Origin: a virus
Virus record (IMG/VR): IMGVR_UViG_3300046048_001028
Location: 1-36,560 of that record
DNA: 36,560 nucleotides
Strand: one strand, 5' to 3'
In this document: one piece after another, positions 7,355 to 15,467 of the stretch
Layout: each line of letters begins with the position of its first letter
Numbering within the stretch: the first letter of the stretch is position 1
Position numbers and translations under genes: made by a program
The notes under the pieces: generated by a model
What the model was told of the DNA's origin: nothing
The model's input: the letters and a program-made list of their open reading frames with translations, nothing else
Database searches by the model: none

Positions 7355-8173
7355 ATGATTAAAACCAACCTGCAAGACATGATGCCGGCGCGGGAAAAGT
7401 ACTCCCGCACGATCACGCTCCTGTCCAAGGGCTTTTCCAATCCCAAGGCGTGGCCTGGGGGACAAATCACCATTTTCCCCTGGGACTCGGAGATTGATCG
7501 CTGGCTCGCCCGCAAGGGCAACACGGACGGCAGCGAATACCGCATCCTGTGGACCCTGGCCGAAAAGCTCATTTCGCTCAACGGGGCCTCGATTGACGAT
7601 TTCGTGGTCGGGGAACTCCAGATGGTCCTGATGCTGGCGCGAGCCATCCGCCACAACAACACGGTGATGTACACAGCGGCCTGCCCGCAGTGCGGGGCCA
7701 AGGAAAAGGCCCACGTCCAGGTCCCGGACGACCTGCGTCGCCAGGGCGAAAAAGCTGCCGACTATCCGGGCTTTGACATCATCACGATGCCGCAGTGCAA
7801 GGACATCGTGAAAATCCGGCCCCTACTGGTCCGCGACGTGAAGAAAATCGAGCATTCTGAGCGGCAAAAACTGCTGCCGGCCTCCATCGGTACCGAAACA
7901 GCCCAACTCCTGGCCCACATTTTGGAGGTCGGAGTGGGCGGTCGAGTCGAGACCCTGGAGGAAGTGCTGACCTGGTACCGCGCCCTGCATCCGCAGGACT
8001 CGGCCTTTCTGGAGGAGCAGATTGACGAACGTACTCCCCAGATGGATTCCAGGGTCAAACATCGGTGCGACCGATGTGGCACGGAATACCAATGGTCGCT
8101 CGCGACCGACGTTCAGTTTTTTCGCGGAAGCAGCACGCCAGAGCCTTCAACAGCGGTGGAAAATCCTGTTTGA
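7355..8173 (+). CDS. Probable tail or baseplate-hub assembly chaperone with two CxxC pairs
   Basis: A 272-residue protein. The N-terminal half includes ITIFPWDSEID and a helical core (YRILWTLAEKLISLNG ... LMLARAIRH). Two zinc-knuckle pairs follow: C110/C113 (CPQCG) and C238/C241 (CDRCG). CxxC pairs and this general layout remind me of T4 gp26/gp51-type hub assembly proteins, but only loosely. Its last 16 residues after a TTTTTT run look like poor protein, while the +1 frame continues with a good helical sequence, as in frameshifted tail-assembly chaperones. It follows the spike gene by 49 bases. Confidence 0.55.
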   Translation: MIKTNLQDMMPAREKYSRTITLLSKGFSNPKAWPGGQITIFPWDSEIDRWLARKGNTDGSEYRILWTLAEKLISLNGASIDDFVVGELQMVLMLARAIRHNNTVMYTAACPQCGAKEKAHVQVPDDLRRQGEKAADYPGFDIITMPQCKDIVKIRPLLVRDVKKIEHSERQKLLPASIGTETAQLLAHILEVGVGGRVETLEEVLTWYRALHPQDSAFLEEQIDERTPQMDSRVKHRCDRCGTEYQWSLATDVQFFRGSSTPEPSTAVENPV

Positions 8174-8306
8174 TTTGGCCTGGGACGGGAAGGGCCTGGT
8201 GCTCGATTTGACCCAGGTGCCGGACGAAATTCTGGAAGACTTGATCCAGTGGCGAAATGAGAAAGTGGATCGCGAAAACGACGAGTTCAAAAAATATCGC
8301 ACCTGA
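8022..8306 (+). CDS. Overlapping +1-frame extension of the tail-assembly chaperone
   Basis: This frame overlaps the upstream gene by 152 bases. The part upstream of 8124 (MTNVLPRW...) reads like a shadow. The part after it is convincing protein: AEAARQSLQQRWKILFDLAW, then LTQVPDEILEDLIQWRNEKVD. That helix-turn-helix plan with a terminal charged helix resembles the second half of frameshifted tail-assembly chaperones (lambda GT, P2 E', Mu 41'). It may be expressed by frameshifting near 8117-8123, or as a short separate protein from a GTG or TTG inside. The stop overlaps the next ATG as TGATG. Confidence 0.5.
   Translation: MTNVLPRWIPGSNIGATDVARNTNGRSRPTFSFFAEAARQSLQQRWKILFDLAWDGKGLVLDLTQVPDEILEDLIQWRNEKVDRENDEFKKYRT
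8117..8123 (+). other. Candidate programmed frameshift site (TTTTTTC)
   Basis: In the frame of the 7355 gene this reads TTT TTT CGC. A +1 slip would move the phenylalanyl tRNA from UUU to UUC, and a -2 slip is also possible on the T run. Either enters the frame that ends at 8306 and would make a fusion of about 316 residues instead of 272. Confidence 0.4.
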
Positions 8307-9172
8307 TGATTGACTGCATCGTTGACGCTAATTCCCTCTTTGGCCGGGCCTACTATGCCACGCTCCGGCAGCAAGACCATCAGCGGACTGCCGTCCAGGC
8401 CGCCCTGATAAGCACGGCGCTGCTCTTTCACCCGAACCCGGAGCGGATTCCTGAGCGCGTGGACCGGGCGCTCTTTTGCTGGGACGGTGACAACCACCGG
8501 GACAAGGGCCGGCCTCCCAAGGAGCAGGCTTACCTGGAGACCAGGGCGTGCTACCGGCAGCTTGTCCTGGACCTGTTTGGCTGCCCGGAGAGTGAAATCG
8601 AAGGGTACGAGGCTGACGATCTCGTGGCGACCGCCGCCTACGCCAGCGACGCCGACCAGTGCTATGTGGTCTCGGCGGACAAGGACCTGATGCAACTGGA
8701 CGCGCGGCACATCCACTACTACAGCCTGTGCGAGAAGACGGTCCTTTCGCCCGAATTCGTGAGCAGCAAATGGGGTGTGAAACGCCCGGAGCAGATTGCC
8801 GTGGCCTTGGCCATCATCGGGGACTCAGCGGACAACATCCCCGGCGTGCGCGGCATGGGCCTTGTCAAATGCCGGCACCTGTTCGAGCACGTCACGGCCA
8901 GCATGACGATGGAAAACGTGGTCAGCACCATTGCCGCGAGCCTGCCGCCGATCTTGCAGTCCGAGTTCTACGAGTCGCTGGAGCAAACCCTGCTCAACCT
9001 CCAGGTGCCTGGCGTCGCGAAGCCGGCCCCTTTCTGCCTGGTTAGCCCGCAGGAGGTCGAGGAACTGGGTCTGCGCGACTTTTACCGGTACTACCTGGCC
9101 ATGTACCGGCGCATGGTGCCCACGCCGCATAACGGCATGGACGAGGAGGATGAACAGGAGGCCAGGGCCTAG
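8306..9172 (+). CDS. 5'-3' exonuclease / flap endonuclease (T4 RNase H-like)
   Basis: A 288-residue FEN-family nuclease. It starts IDCIVDANSLFGRAYYA (D7), then GYEADDLVATA with E102, D104 and D105, VVSADKDLMQL with D125 and D127, and IIGDSADNIPGVRGMG with D173 and D176 leading into the helix-hairpin-helix. These are the metal ligands of Pol I-type 5' nucleases. In T4 the equivalent removes RNA primers from Okazaki fragments. The coding region overlaps the preceding frame by TGATG and ends with a 4-base CTAG overlap against the convergent gene 9169-9522. It is a replication gene at the end of a tail-gene run. Confidence 0.92.
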   Translation: MIDCIVDANSLFGRAYYATLRQQDHQRTAVQAALISTALLFHPNPERIPERVDRALFCWDGDNHRDKGRPPKEQAYLETRACYRQLVLDLFGCPESEIEGYEADDLVATAAYASDADQCYVVSADKDLMQLDARHIHYYSLCEKTVLSPEFVSSKWGVKRPEQIAVALAIIGDSADNIPGVRGMGLVKCRHLFEHVTASMTMENVVSTIAASLPPILQSEFYESLEQTLLNLQVPGVAKPAPFCLVSPQEVEELGLRDFYRYYLAMYRRMVPTPHNGMDEEDEQEARA

Positions 9173-9522
9173 AGATTCAAGATCGGCACCGCGCCGCCGC
9201 TGGGGCGGTTAAAGTAACGCTGGATCGAGAATTCCAGGTAGCCGCCGCCCGAAGCATTGCCCACCAGTTGAACCTGGGGATAGTTGCTGCTGATGGTCAC
9301 CAGCTTGACCTCGTTCGGCGAAAGCGTGTTGTAGTAGTCGGAGCCAGACGCACCGAGGTCCACCCAAGCCGTGCCGTTGTACTCCTGCCAGCGGTAGTTG
9401 ATCGTGTTGACGCCGCTGTTTTTCATCACGACCTGCATTTTGGTCGGACCCTGCTGGAGCGCGGAAACCAGCGTGGCGACTGTCTCGGAAACCAGTTGAG
9501 CGTCAGAAACGAAGGTAATCAT
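9169..9522 (-). CDS. Small beta-rich putative virion protein, 117 aa
   Basis: A 117-residue protein with a helical start (ATLVSALQQGP) followed by beta strands: KMQVVMKNSGVNTINYRWQE, LSPNEVKLVTISS, and GGYLEFSIQRYFN. The 'K/ENSG-N' strand followed by a turn and a strand resembles the beta-sandwich proteins at 2316-2792 and 17077-17523. It is the last gene of the minus-strand sheath/tube run, which supports a virion or tail decoration role. Exact family unknown. Confidence 0.6.
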   Translation of the reverse strand: MITFVSDAQLVSETVATLVSALQQGPTKMQVVMKNSGVNTINYRWQEYNGTAWVDLGASGSDYYNTLSPNEVKLVTISSNYPQVQLVGNASGGGYLEFSIQRYFNRPSGGAVPILNL

Positions 9523-9530
9523 AGGTGCCT

Positions 9531-10157
9531 CTAAAATCGAATGCGCCAGGTCAAAGTGGGCGCAAAATCACTCGTCTTGTTGATGACCACGGCCCGCACG
9601 TTGCGGGCGATCAGGGTGTCATTCCCGCTGAACAGCCCCATTTCGGAGATGGCGTAGCCGTTGGCGTCCGCCAGGGCCAGGGTAAAGGCCACGCGCACGA
9701 TGAAGGCGCTCAGAAAATCCACCGAATCAATGTTTTTGGTCGTGGCCCCATTGCTGAGCGTGATCGGCGATCCCAGCGCCACGTCAGTCACCTTGGCCGA
9801 AACCAGCCCGGTTCCCACGCCAAACTTCTGGCAGACATAGTTGGAGATGGGACTGCGGAAGCCAAAGGCGAACGCCATCAGTTGGCGGCCCGTGTCCAGA
9901 AACAGATTGGGTCCCGCCGGAGCTTCCGAGGGTGCGACCTCGAATTCCTTGGGCGGCTCGCCGGCGGCGGGCACCACCCAGCCCTGCCGGATGGCTTCTT
10001 CCAGGGGCACGACGCTGCCATCGGCTGCCGTGATCTTGCTGACGCTCACGTAGCCGACGGGCCGGACCACACTGTCTTCAACTTCACTGTTCACGATTTC
10101 GTTTCGACCATGCCAACCACTTCCACACAAACCGCTCCCGCCAGTTAAGAACCGCAT
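9531..10157 (-). CDS. Putative tail-fibre-related or baseplate protein
   Basis: A 208-residue protein. The C-terminal half has ISEMGLFSGNDTLIAR and TLTWRIRF, close to the 'E-GLF-d--G-liA ... w-i-f' pattern found in tail-collar and tail-fibre N-terminal domains. The first 22 residues (Gly, Ser and Cys-rich) look less protein-like; a GTG at codon 22 (then NSEVEDSVVRPVGY) is a plausible alternative start. It lies just after the tail tube gene in the same direction, so a tail role is likely. T4-type equivalents cannot be assigned. Confidence 0.55.
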   Translation of the reverse strand: MRFLTGGSGLCGSGWHGRNEIVNSEVEDSVVRPVGYVSVSKITAADGSVVPLEEAIRQGWVVPAAGEPPKEFEVAPSEAPAGPNLFLDTGRQLMAFAFGFRSPISNYVCQKFGVGTGLVSAKVTDVALGSPITLSNGATTKNIDSVDFLSAFIVRVAFTLALADANGYAISEMGLFSGNDTLIARNVRAVVINKTSDFAPTLTWRIRF

Positions 10158-10195
10158 CCAGCGGCCCTTCGTTATTGCCAGGGCAGCGGAGGATG

Positions 10196-10834
10196 CTACG
10201 CAGCGTAACCGGTGAGGACTTGCATGTTGTTGATGTCCACCGGGTAGTAGCGGTCAACCGACAGGTTGAACGTGAGCATGACATAGCCACTTTCGGTCAT
10301 GTTCGCGTCCGTAAACTTCAAACCCTTGATGAGGCAGCCTTCCAGTTCGTAGGTCAGACCCTCGTTGGTCGTGGTGATCGTCCGGCTGCCCAGCGCCACG
10401 TTCTGGCGCAGGTCCTGCAACTGGGCGTTCATGTCGGGCACGATCCAGCGCAGGTAGCCCTTGCCTTTGCACTGGGAGGTCAGACCAATGCCGCCCGTCC
10501 GTGGATTGGCGACGAGATAGAACCACTTTTCCAGCAGTTCCGCCGTCTGCTCGGCGAACACATAACGGATGGGCACTTCAATCGGACCCATCTGCGCGTC
10601 GCCGCCGATCAGCCAGTTGGTCTGCTGCATGTACTTGATGGGCGTGAAATCCCTGGTCCGGTCGGGGAACGGAAACCGTTCCACGGCAAACTCCACATGG
10701 TCCTGCCAGGTCAAGCTGCTCACCCGCTGGAGGACTTCGGGAATGACCACGGTGAATTTGAACAGATCGGGACGCTGCGGATCAAGCCGCGAGGATTGCG
10801 TGCCGAAACGATTGCGGAATTCAAGTCTTGCCAT
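10196..10834 (-). CDS. Tail tube protein (gp19-like)
   Basis: A 212-residue protein immediately downstream of the sheath gene (17 bases), the usual place for the tube. It shows the tube-fold strand pattern: FKFTVVIPEVL, VEFAVERFPFP, then IEVPIRYVFAEQTAELLEKWFYL, EGLTYELEGCLIKGLKFTD, and SGYVMLTFNLSVDRY near the C terminus. Size is close to T4 gp19 (163 aa) with modest expansions. It would form the hexameric inner tube. A second tube-like protein is encoded at 5129-6085. Confidence 0.75.
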   Translation of the reverse strand: MARLEFRNRFGTQSSRLDPQRPDLFKFTVVIPEVLQRVSSLTWQDHVEFAVERFPFPDRTRDFTPIKYMQQTNWLIGGDAQMGPIEVPIRYVFAEQTAELLEKWFYLVANPRTGGIGLTSQCKGKGYLRWIVPDMNAQLQDLRQNVALGSRTITTTNEGLTYELEGCLIKGLKFTDANMTESGYVMLTFNLSVDRYYPVDINNMQVLTGYAA

Positions 10835-10851
10835 AGTTCAAAGATGCTTGT

Positions 10852-13056
10852 TTAGGTCACACTGTTCAACTGCGCTCCACTTTCGCGCACCGTGGCATTG
10901 ATGTAAATGCGCTCGGCCACGTCCACCGGGATGATGGACAGGTCGCAAATGACCTCGCGGTTATTGCGGGTGGTCGCGGTGTTGTTGCTCTCGTCGCAGA
11001 CCAGGTTGTAGTCTTCCAGGCCCCGCTCGTTGCGGATGCGGTCGAGATATTCGGACATCGCGAACCGAAGCTGGACCAGCAGTTCGGCATCGTTCGGATC
11101 GAACACGAACCGCCGGGCAACCGCCGCCAGACCGTTCACGACAATGTTCACGAGCATGACGTTGTGGACGGCGGTCAGCTTGCTTTCCGTCCGCTGGAGC
11201 GTCCGCTCACCGTAGAGCATGATCCGACCCCGCAGCAGCACGATGGGATTGATGCTCGTGCCCTCGCCGTTGAAGGCGTCCCGCAGTTCGATGGGCACCT
11301 TCGGGAACTGGAGGCCCACCGCTTCGGGCAGCACGCCCCGAATTTCGCCGGCAGCCGCGTACCACGGCTTGAAGGAGTTGCTGGTCCAGGCCATCGCCCG
11401 GAGCGTGCCGATGGTTGGCGGCACCAGTTTGGTCGTGCCGACAACCAGCGGATCGGCGATATAAAACCAGTTCCAGTAATTGGCAATGTTCGAGTCGTCA
11501 ATGAACCCGTCAGTCGTGTAGGCCCCCTGGCCGTTGGACCAGTCAATGGCTTGGCGTCCCGTCAGGCCCGCCGGGATGTCCACGATGGCCAGCGCGTTGA
11601 TTTTCTTGGCGATCCGCCGCATTTCTTGCCGGATGCTCATTTCGATGCCGCTCATGGGCGCGGCCAGGATGTCCAGGACGATATTGTCCACATCGTCGAA
11701 CAGCTTGAGGCCCGTGGCGTTGTCGTTCACGTCCACCGAGCCGATGAAGTCCTCGTCCTGCGGATTGGGGCCGTTGTAGCCCGTGGTGAACTGGCCGCCC
11801 GTCGTGCCGCCGGAGTTCATGGACCCGTCCGGCATGGAGGGCGGATTGTAGGCCAGGTTCTGGGTTTGCAGGTTGGTATCCCACGGACTGGCCGTGTTCG
11901 CCGCGTGGAAATCCGTCACGTCATTGACGTGCTTCACCACGATGTAGCTCGACTCCTCGTTGATCTTGGCGGTGTAATAGTCCTCCGAACTGGCGTCGCT
12001 GCTCAGGTTATCAATGGTTTCGACCAGGCCGTCGTCCTCGTAAACCTCGAACTTCTTGGTCCCCGGCTTGCTGCCCGGACGAACCTTCACGTAAAGCCCC
12101 TGAGTGGGGCCGGTGCCGTTGGCCCACTCCCCTTCGGAAGCGGCTTCCAGGTAAAGGAACGGCGTGTTGCCGGTGACCTTGTAGAGCGTGCCGGTGGAGT
12201 AATTGTCCTGGAGCGGGAGAGCCTGGTAGCCGACGCGGGTCACGTCGGTCGGTTCCAGATACACCGTATTGTTCACGATGCTCTTGATCCGAACCTCGCA
12301 GGTGGTGAACTTGTTGGTCTCTTTGATCTTGTAAACCCCGCCCACCACCACGTCGCCCGTGACCGTTTGGACCGTGAATTGATAGGCGTTTTTGGCCCCG
12401 ACGATGGTGCCGGCGCTGGTCAGCGGATTGTCAAAAACGTCCGTGCCGGTCGCGCCGTAGGTGTAGGCGTTGATGACGCTTTCGGCCTTGTTGGCAGCCT
12501 GCTCATAGTAGCTGAACGCCACATCGGCGGCGACGTAGGTGTCCTGGAGCGCCGGGTTGCTGGTGTCCAGCGTGACCACGGTGCCAGCCACGTTGATAAC
12601 GCGCGCGTTGGCCGTGGTCGCTTTGCCCTCCTCGGTGAGCCGGACGTACAGTTCGCTCGACGGGGACAGGGACGGATCAAGCTGGGAGGCTGCCGCCGAA
12701 CCGAAGGCGTAGCTGCCCGCGCTGCCCGATGCCGCGCCCGGAAGCTGGGTGTCTTGATACTCGTTGCCGACCCGGACCACGGTCATGCCATCGGTGTAAT
12801 CGGAGAGCATCGTCACGGCGTCGGCCATGAAAAAGCCCCGACCCACGGGATTTCCGTCATCGTCGTACTCGGTGACCAGGGGGTCCCCAAAAAGCAGCCC
12901 AAACTCCTTCAACGTCCGCACGGCGGTCGCAGTGTTGAACGGTCCCTTTTGGGCCACGCCAATGAGTCCGACGCGAAATCGGCTGACCGCAGGCTGGGTG
13001 AAGCTCTGGTCAATGATGGTCGTATAGACGCCAGGTGCTTTTCTTGCAGTTGCCAT
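10852..13056 (-). CDS. Contractile tail sheath protein (gp18-like)
   Basis: A 734-residue sheath subunit, similar in length to T4 gp18 (659). The start APGVYTTIIDQS and FRVGLIGVAQKGPFNTATAV matches the conserved sheath N terminus, including strand donation. The C-terminal domain shows IRQEMRRIAKKINALAIVDIP and later LLRGRIMLYGERTL and VVNGLAAVARRFVFDP, with a final VCDESNNTATTRNNREV segment typical of sheath proteins. Residues about 100-400 are the variable protruding domains. It would surround the tube and contract on infection. Upstream, 43 bases separate it from the gp15-like gene; a TAGTTATTGGC box and GATTTAACG lie there. Confidence 0.92.
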   Translation of the reverse strand: MATARKAPGVYTTIIDQSFTQPAVSRFRVGLIGVAQKGPFNTATAVRTLKEFGLLFGDPLVTEYDDDGNPVGRGFFMADAVTMLSDYTDGMTVVRVGNEYQDTQLPGAASGSAGSYAFGSAAASQLDPSLSPSSELYVRLTEEGKATTANARVINVAGTVVTLDTSNPALQDTYVAADVAFSYYEQAANKAESVINAYTYGATGTDVFDNPLTSAGTIVGAKNAYQFTVQTVTGDVVVGGVYKIKETNKFTTCEVRIKSIVNNTVYLEPTDVTRVGYQALPLQDNYSTGTLYKVTGNTPFLYLEAASEGEWANGTGPTQGLYVKVRPGSKPGTKKFEVYEDDGLVETIDNLSSDASSEDYYTAKINEESSYIVVKHVNDVTDFHAANTASPWDTNLQTQNLAYNPPSMPDGSMNSGGTTGGQFTTGYNGPNPQDEDFIGSVDVNDNATGLKLFDDVDNIVLDILAAPMSGIEMSIRQEMRRIAKKINALAIVDIPAGLTGRQAIDWSNGQGAYTTDGFIDDSNIANYWNWFYIADPLVVGTTKLVPPTIGTLRAMAWTSNSFKPWYAAAGEIRGVLPEAVGLQFPKVPIELRDAFNGEGTSINPIVLLRGRIMLYGERTLQRTESKLTAVHNVMLVNIVVNGLAAVARRFVFDPNDAELLVQLRFAMSEYLDRIRNERGLEDYNLVCDESNNTATTRNNREVICDLSIIPVDVAERIYINATVRESGAQLNSVT

Positions 13057-13099
13057 ATTGTTCTTCGTTAAATCGTTCTGCCAATAACTACACGCCCTC

Positions 13100-14092
13100 T
13101 CACGAAATCAGCACCGTCGGGCGACCGATTGCTACGGAGCTTGGAATTCCCTGCGGTTCGAGCGTTATGGTGAACGGCTCGCCCCGCTCGGCCAGTGCCT
13201 GCTCGCAGGTCCCCGCCGCTGGCACATCGTCCCGGTGGGCCAGAACGGGGTTTTCCCCGCCGACCCGCAAATCCACCCGGTAAAGCTCAACCAGACTCTC
13301 TGGCGGCAGCGGGTTGCCGCCCCGCAGGACCAGGGTCCAGAGCGCCGGCACTGTCCGCCAATCCAGGTCCACCCCGAACCCTTCAATGGTAATGTTCACG
13401 GTGGTCCTGAACTCCACGTTTTTCTGGTCAGGCGGCTCCTCCGGCGTCGTGCTTTCGATGCTGTCCCCGTCGAGGTAAAGCCGGGCCAGCCGGAAGCCCC
13501 AGCCCGGATAAGCGACCGGAATCCAGGTTTGGGCGGTGCCGCCCGTCCGCCAGAACTCCCACATGAGCTTCTCCACGAAGCCAGCCTGGGTGTCGGGCCT
13601 CATGCAGAAGTGGTCAATCTGGAACCGGTAATCCCAGGCCATTGGCATCCGGGAAACCTGGGCATTACCCAGATCGCAAAGCGTCGGATCATCGGCGACC
13701 GCCGGCCAGGTCAGCTTGTAGCGGTGGATCGAGAAGTTCTGCTGGGTGCGGAACTTCCAGCCCTTCCGATAGACGGAAATGAGCGGGTAGCGCACGGGGC
13801 TGGGATGCGGCTCGTACAGCGGCGTGCCGTTATCGTCCTTTACGTCCAGCAGGTACTTGAACGGGTTGTTGTCATCCGCCCACAGGTTGCGGAAATGCCC
13901 GAAAGCGTCCATCGGCGTCGAAAAGACGACCGGCACCGGATAGCCCTCCCGGACTTGGAACGTGGAGTTCAACCACGCCTGGAGGGCCAATTCGTGGACG
14001 CGCATCCCCGCGAAGTCGAGCCGGCCCGTGGGTTTGGCCAGCGTGTCCTTGAGGACCGCAGTCGGATTTGGCGTTGGCGGCGGCGTTGTCAT
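13100..14092 (-). CDS. Probable tail sheath stabiliser / tail completion protein (gp15-like)
   Basis: A 330-residue protein. Its order of elements recalls T4 gp15: an aromatic start, PVPVVFSTPMDAFGHFRNLW, YPLISVYRKGWKF, then MAWDYRFQIDHFCMRPDTQA followed by an amphipathic helix (FVEKLMWEFW) and VEFRTTVNITIEGFGVDLDW. No catalytic motif is present. Its place just upstream of sheath and tube, and downstream of a gp14-like gene, matches the T4 gene order 14-15-18-19. Its C terminus carries an extra Pro/Glu-rich part. I hold the family assignment as moderate; a different tail terminator is the main alternative. The ATG directly follows TAGTTAAGGC. Confidence 0.55.
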   Translation of the reverse strand: MTTPPPTPNPTAVLKDTLAKPTGRLDFAGMRVHELALQAWLNSTFQVREGYPVPVVFSTPMDAFGHFRNLWADDNNPFKYLLDVKDDNGTPLYEPHPSPVRYPLISVYRKGWKFRTQQNFSIHRYKLTWPAVADDPTLCDLGNAQVSRMPMAWDYRFQIDHFCMRPDTQAGFVEKLMWEFWRTGGTAQTWIPVAYPGWGFRLARLYLDGDSIESTTPEEPPDQKNVEFRTTVNITIEGFGVDLDWRTVPALWTLVLRGGNPLPPESLVELYRVDLRVGGENPVLAHRDDVPAAGTCEQALAERGEPFTITLEPQGIPSSVAIGRPTVLIS

Positions 14093-14102
14093 GCCTTAAC
14101 TA
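14093..14102 (-). promoter_or_regulatory. TAGTTAAGGC start-site motif
   Basis: TAGTTAAGGC abuts the ATG at 14092 in true noncoding sequence, so it cannot be explained by the coding of an upstream gene. This is the cleanest example of the repeated start motif. Confidence 0.4.
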
Positions 14103-14118
14103 TCGCAGTACAAACAGA

Positions 14119-14151
14119 GCCGGCTGAGAGCGTGGCAAGCCCTCAGCCGGC
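14119..14151. terminator. Strong hairpin in the gap between genes
   Basis: GCCGGCTGAG at 14119-14128 pairs perfectly with CTCAGCCGGC at 14142-14151, a 10-bp GC-rich stem with a 13-base loop. No T tract follows on the minus strand, so it may be a factor-dependent terminator, an attenuator, or an RNA stabiliser between 14177-14539 and 13100-14092. Confidence 0.5.
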
Positions 14152-14176
14152 GAAGACATCGAACCGGCAGACTGGA

Positions 14177-14539
14177 CTAGGCGACCGGCTGCCCGCATTG
14201 GGCGCAGACGGTTTTGCCTTTTCGCTCCACGGCGTTTTTGGAGCCGCAGGCTTCGCACACGCATTCAACAAGGCTTTCGTTGACCTTGATGAGCAAACTC
14301 GTTTGGCACGGGACCACGATGCCATTGGGCGTCTCAACGTCCGTGTAACCGGTCCCCTTGTTCGACGCCCCGACCACGCGGCCTTTGACGCCTTGCAGGG
14401 GCCAGGCGGGATCGTCCACGACGGCGACGGCATCGCCGGCCCTCAAGTCCATTTCCAAAAGGTGCCGGGCCGCTTCCTCGACGGCTTGAGGCCCGCCTTT
14501 GGCGTACGATTCGGTGATGATTTTCTCAACGTTGTTCAT
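14177..14539 (-). CDS. Zinc-ribbon protein with an SH3/KOW-like middle, 120 aa
   Basis: Residues 1-30 are helical (VEKIITESYAKGGPQAVEEAA). Residues 34-86 look like an SH3 or KOW barrel (GDAVAVVDDP ... VKGRVVGASNKGTGYTDVET). The C terminus is a zinc ribbon with C95, C98, C112 and C115 (CEACG ... CAQCG). It may bind nucleic acid or act in virion assembly; the exact role is unknown. It sits in the neck-tail operon. Upstream of its ATG a 7-codon GTG mini-frame (GTGACATCG...) ends TGA overlapping ATGA; this could be a leader or chance. Confidence 0.65.
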   Translation of the reverse strand: MNNVEKIITESYAKGGPQAVEEAARHLLEMDLRAGDAVAVVDDPAWPLQGVKGRVVGASNKGTGYTDVETPNGIVVPCQTSLLIKVNESLVECVCEACGSKNAVERKGKTVCAQCGQPVA

Positions 14540-14564
14540 AATCGCTGTTTCGATGTCACTTTAA

Positions 14565-14909
14565 CTACACCCGCAGGGCCGCCAGAACGACTTGGCCCAA
14601 CTCCGGGCTGGGATCAAACCAGTCACTGCCGATGACCAGCAACGTCCATACGGAATCGCCACTACCGGTCGCACTAACTACAAGCTCACCTTGCTTCCAC
14701 CGGCAGCGGAGCAACGGAACCAGTTCGTCAATGGCTTTGGACATGGCCTCCATGCGCGCATCCAGGTCCTCCACCGGCAGTTTGCGGACTCCGGCGAAGT
14801 GTTCCTTGAGGGCTACGGCCACGTCGTCCTTCTGATCCTTGAGGGCCTGCTGGAGGGTTTCCAGGAACCCGTCCTGCAAATCCTTTTCCAGGAGTTCCGT
14901 TTCCTTCAT
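14565..14909 (-). CDS. Hypothetical helical protein, 114 aa
   Basis: The first 70 residues are strongly helical and charged, with heptad-like leucines (LLEKDLQDGFLETLQQALKD ... ARMEAMSKAIDELVPLL), suggesting a coiled coil. The C-terminal 40 residues look beta (GELVVSATG ... VWTLLVIGSDWF). No family recognised. It overlaps the upstream gp14-like gene by ATGA and lies in the neck-tail run, so a head-tail joining role is possible. Confidence 0.6.
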   Translation of the reverse strand: MKETELLEKDLQDGFLETLQQALKDQKDDVAVALKEHFAGVRKLPVEDLDARMEAMSKAIDELVPLLRCRWKQGELVVSATGSGDSVWTLLVIGSDWFDPSPELGQVVLAALRV

Positions 14910-15457
14910 GCTTCGGGCAGCGGATGGGATTGCCGGATTTCCGAGGGCACCGGTTCACCGGGATTGACGACCGGGCGGGCGTCGCCGTCGGGCGGAATGA
15001 TGCACTGGCAGGTCATGCCCAGCCAGACGTTGGTCTGCTGCCACATGGCCGTGGGGTCCAGGACCACTTCCCAGCACAGAAAACGATAGCCGTTGTAGTA
15101 AAACAGGTCCCCCCGCACCGGAAAATAGTCCAGTTCCTGCATGACCAGGTTGGCCAGCCAGAAGCTTGTCGCCTGCTGCGGGACCATGCCCTGCTTGGTC
15201 AGCCGCCACTTGGGCTTTTCCTGTTTGACGATGGCCGGCATGTCCAGGGTGCGGCTGAACATGGTTCTTCCCTCTAAGGGCATGTGCCAGAGCGTATCTA
15301 TTTTGGCGTTGTTCCGGTCAACCTCGAAAACCTTGGGCAAAGGCCGGGGTGACATCTTGCGGACGTACTCCGCGTGGATTTTGAGCGCGGTCTGCGTGTC
15401 GGGCAGGCCGAAAAGCGCCGGATCGTAGAGCCATTCGCGACGGTCGTTGAATCGCAT
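14906..15457 (-). CDS. Putative neck protein (gp14-like)
   Basis: A 183-residue protein. It contains a beta-rich C-terminal half with GDLFYYNGYRFLCWEVVLDP, MWQQTNVWLGMTCQCIIPP, which resembles the head-tail connector pattern in T4 gp14, where a described interface is followed by 'wei--V-P---f-q-----i-i'. The N-terminal half has RREWLYDPALFG and a helix TALKIHAEYVRK. It is the first gene of the minus run ending in sheath and tube, fitting the T4 order. The assignment is tentative. Its start ATG lies 9 bases from the divergent start of the gene at 15467. Confidence 0.5.
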   Translation of the reverse strand: MRFNDRREWLYDPALFGLPDTQTALKIHAEYVRKMSPRPLPKVFEVDRNNAKIDTLWHMPLEGRTMFSRTLDMPAIVKQEKPKWRLTKQGMVPQQATSFWLANLVMQELDYFPVRGDLFYYNGYRFLCWEVVLDPTAMWQQTNVWLGMTCQCIIPPDGDARPVVNPGEPVPSEIRQSHPLPEA

Positions 15458-15467
15458 ACCTTAACTA
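15458..15467 (-). promoter_or_regulatory. TAGTTAAGGT motif inside a 9-bp divergent gap
   Basis: TAGTTAAGGT abuts the minus-strand ATG at 15457; its first base is already the A of the plus-strand ATG at 15467. Two divergent start codons are thus separated only by this motif. Any promoters for the pair must lie in coding DNA or be a single shared box. Confidence 0.4.

Noticed and set aside
11164-13071. 635-residue plus-strand frame opposite the sheath gene
   Set aside because: It is antisense to a clear sheath gene and has Arg, Gly and His-rich composition typical of GC-rich shadows.
14536-14559. Seven-codon GTG leader frame ending in ATGA at 14539
   Set aside because: Too short to support by itself; kept only as a remark in the gene entry.
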